A DNA stretch of 23,528 bases. Source: an uncultured Porphyromonas sp. (GTDB lineage: Bacteria > Bacteroidota > Bacteroidia > Bacteroidales > Porphyromonadaceae). Below the pieces are notes generated by a model. The model had not been told where the DNA came from. It ran no database searches and worked only from the letters and a program-made list of their open reading frames with translations. The position numbers and the translations under genes are program-made. Location: NCBI RefSeq assembly GCF_947254915.1, contig NZ_CAMYEZ010000015.1, positions 1 through 23,528 on the forward strand, given 5' to 3'. This document shows positions 23,405 to 23,528 of the stretch, one piece after another (position 1 is the first letter of the stretch; every line of letters starts with the position of its first letter).

Positions 23405-23458
23405 ACGGACGCACGAGACGTGCAACCCACTGTTGGGATGCACGGCTCGTGCGTCCGT
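23405..23458. repeat. Large palindromic REP-like hairpin 1
   Basis: ACGGACGCACGAG (23405-23417) pairs with CTCGTGCGTCCGT (23446-23458), 13 bp perfect. After an A/G mismatch CGTGCA pairs with TGCACG (6 bp), then after an A/A mismatch CCCA pairs with TGGG, leaving a 4-nt loop. It lies 38 bp after the DUF4954 stop. No T-run on the plus strand; on the minus strand the exit is TTTATTT. Could act as a bidirectional terminator, but its sequence kinship to hairpin 2 favours a repeat family. Confidence 0.75.
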
Positions 23459-23495
23459 TGTGTCAAAGGTTACAGCGTCCGTTACGTGTAGCCCT

Positions 23496-23528
23496 GTGTA
23501 GGGACGCACGATCTGTGCGTCCCTACAC
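23496..23528. repeat. Large palindromic REP-like hairpin 2, reaches the window edge
   Basis: GTGTAGGGACGCAC (23496-23509) pairs perfectly with GTGCGTCCCTACAC (23515-23528) over loop GATCT. It shares the GGACGCAC/GTGCGTCC core with hairpin 1. GCGTCCGTT also recurs at 23451-23459 and 23475-23483. The palindrome may extend past the window. Confidence 0.75.

Overview
The window looks like chromosomal DNA of a Bacteroidota anaerobe, most likely a Porphyromonas of the asaccharolytica/uenonis type. The evidence is a Mfa/FimA-type (type V pilus) fimbrial locus, a DUF4954 protein, a DUF6080-like membrane protein, and promoters with the Bacteroidota -7 box TAnnTTTG. Base composition is near 50-55% G+C. 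The species is an inference; no rRNA or tRNA gene was found.

Layout. (1) 1-259 is non-coding: a G-rich ~22-bp degenerate repeat and a GC-rich hairpin. (2) 260-7153, minus strand, is a five-gene fimbrial operon. In transcription order it encodes a DUF3575 outer-membrane protein, a DUF3868/OmpA-like/TPR protein, a FimB/Mfa2-type lipoprotein anchor, a fimbrillin-family pilin lipoprotein and a large fimbrillin with an adhesin-like C-terminal domain. (3) 7154-7810 is a long non-coding stretch with a repeat element (copy A) and a strong minus-strand terminator. (4) 7811-9703, minus, is a P1B-2 Zn/Cd/Pb-type ATPase, divergent from (5) 9859-12537, plus, a tight three-gene operon: UbiA-family decaprenyl-phosphate phosphoribosyltransferase, HAD phosphatase and polytopic DUF6080-like protein. 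(6) 12567-15591, minus, encodes a secreted hypothetical, a membrane-anchored coiled-coil protein and a TolC-family outer-membrane factor. (7) 15730-17161, minus, encodes YtxH-like, holin_3_6-like and hypothetical proteins. (8) 17162-17736 is non-coding and carries copy B of the repeat, inverted relative to A. (9) A nucleoside phosphorylase (minus) and EF-P (plus) are divergent, followed by a GH77 4-alpha-glucanotransferase and a DUF4954 beta-helix protein (plus). (10) 23367-23528 holds two large REP-like hairpins.

How genes work together. The fimbrial operon appears complete from assembly and anchor proteins to shaft and tip. The UbiA-HAD-DUF6080 operon is coherent with making a polyprenyl-phosphate pentose donor, dephosphorylating it, and possibly transferring the pentose outside the inner membrane; the last two steps are inference. 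The OMF operon is odd because no RND/ABC pump or classical adaptor accompanies TolC.

The most unusual features are non-coding: a ~180-200-bp repeat in two inverted copies that differ by exactly one internal 21-bp unit, and the palindromic blocks at both window ends. I saw no CRISPR array, transposase, phage module or toxin-antitoxin pair.
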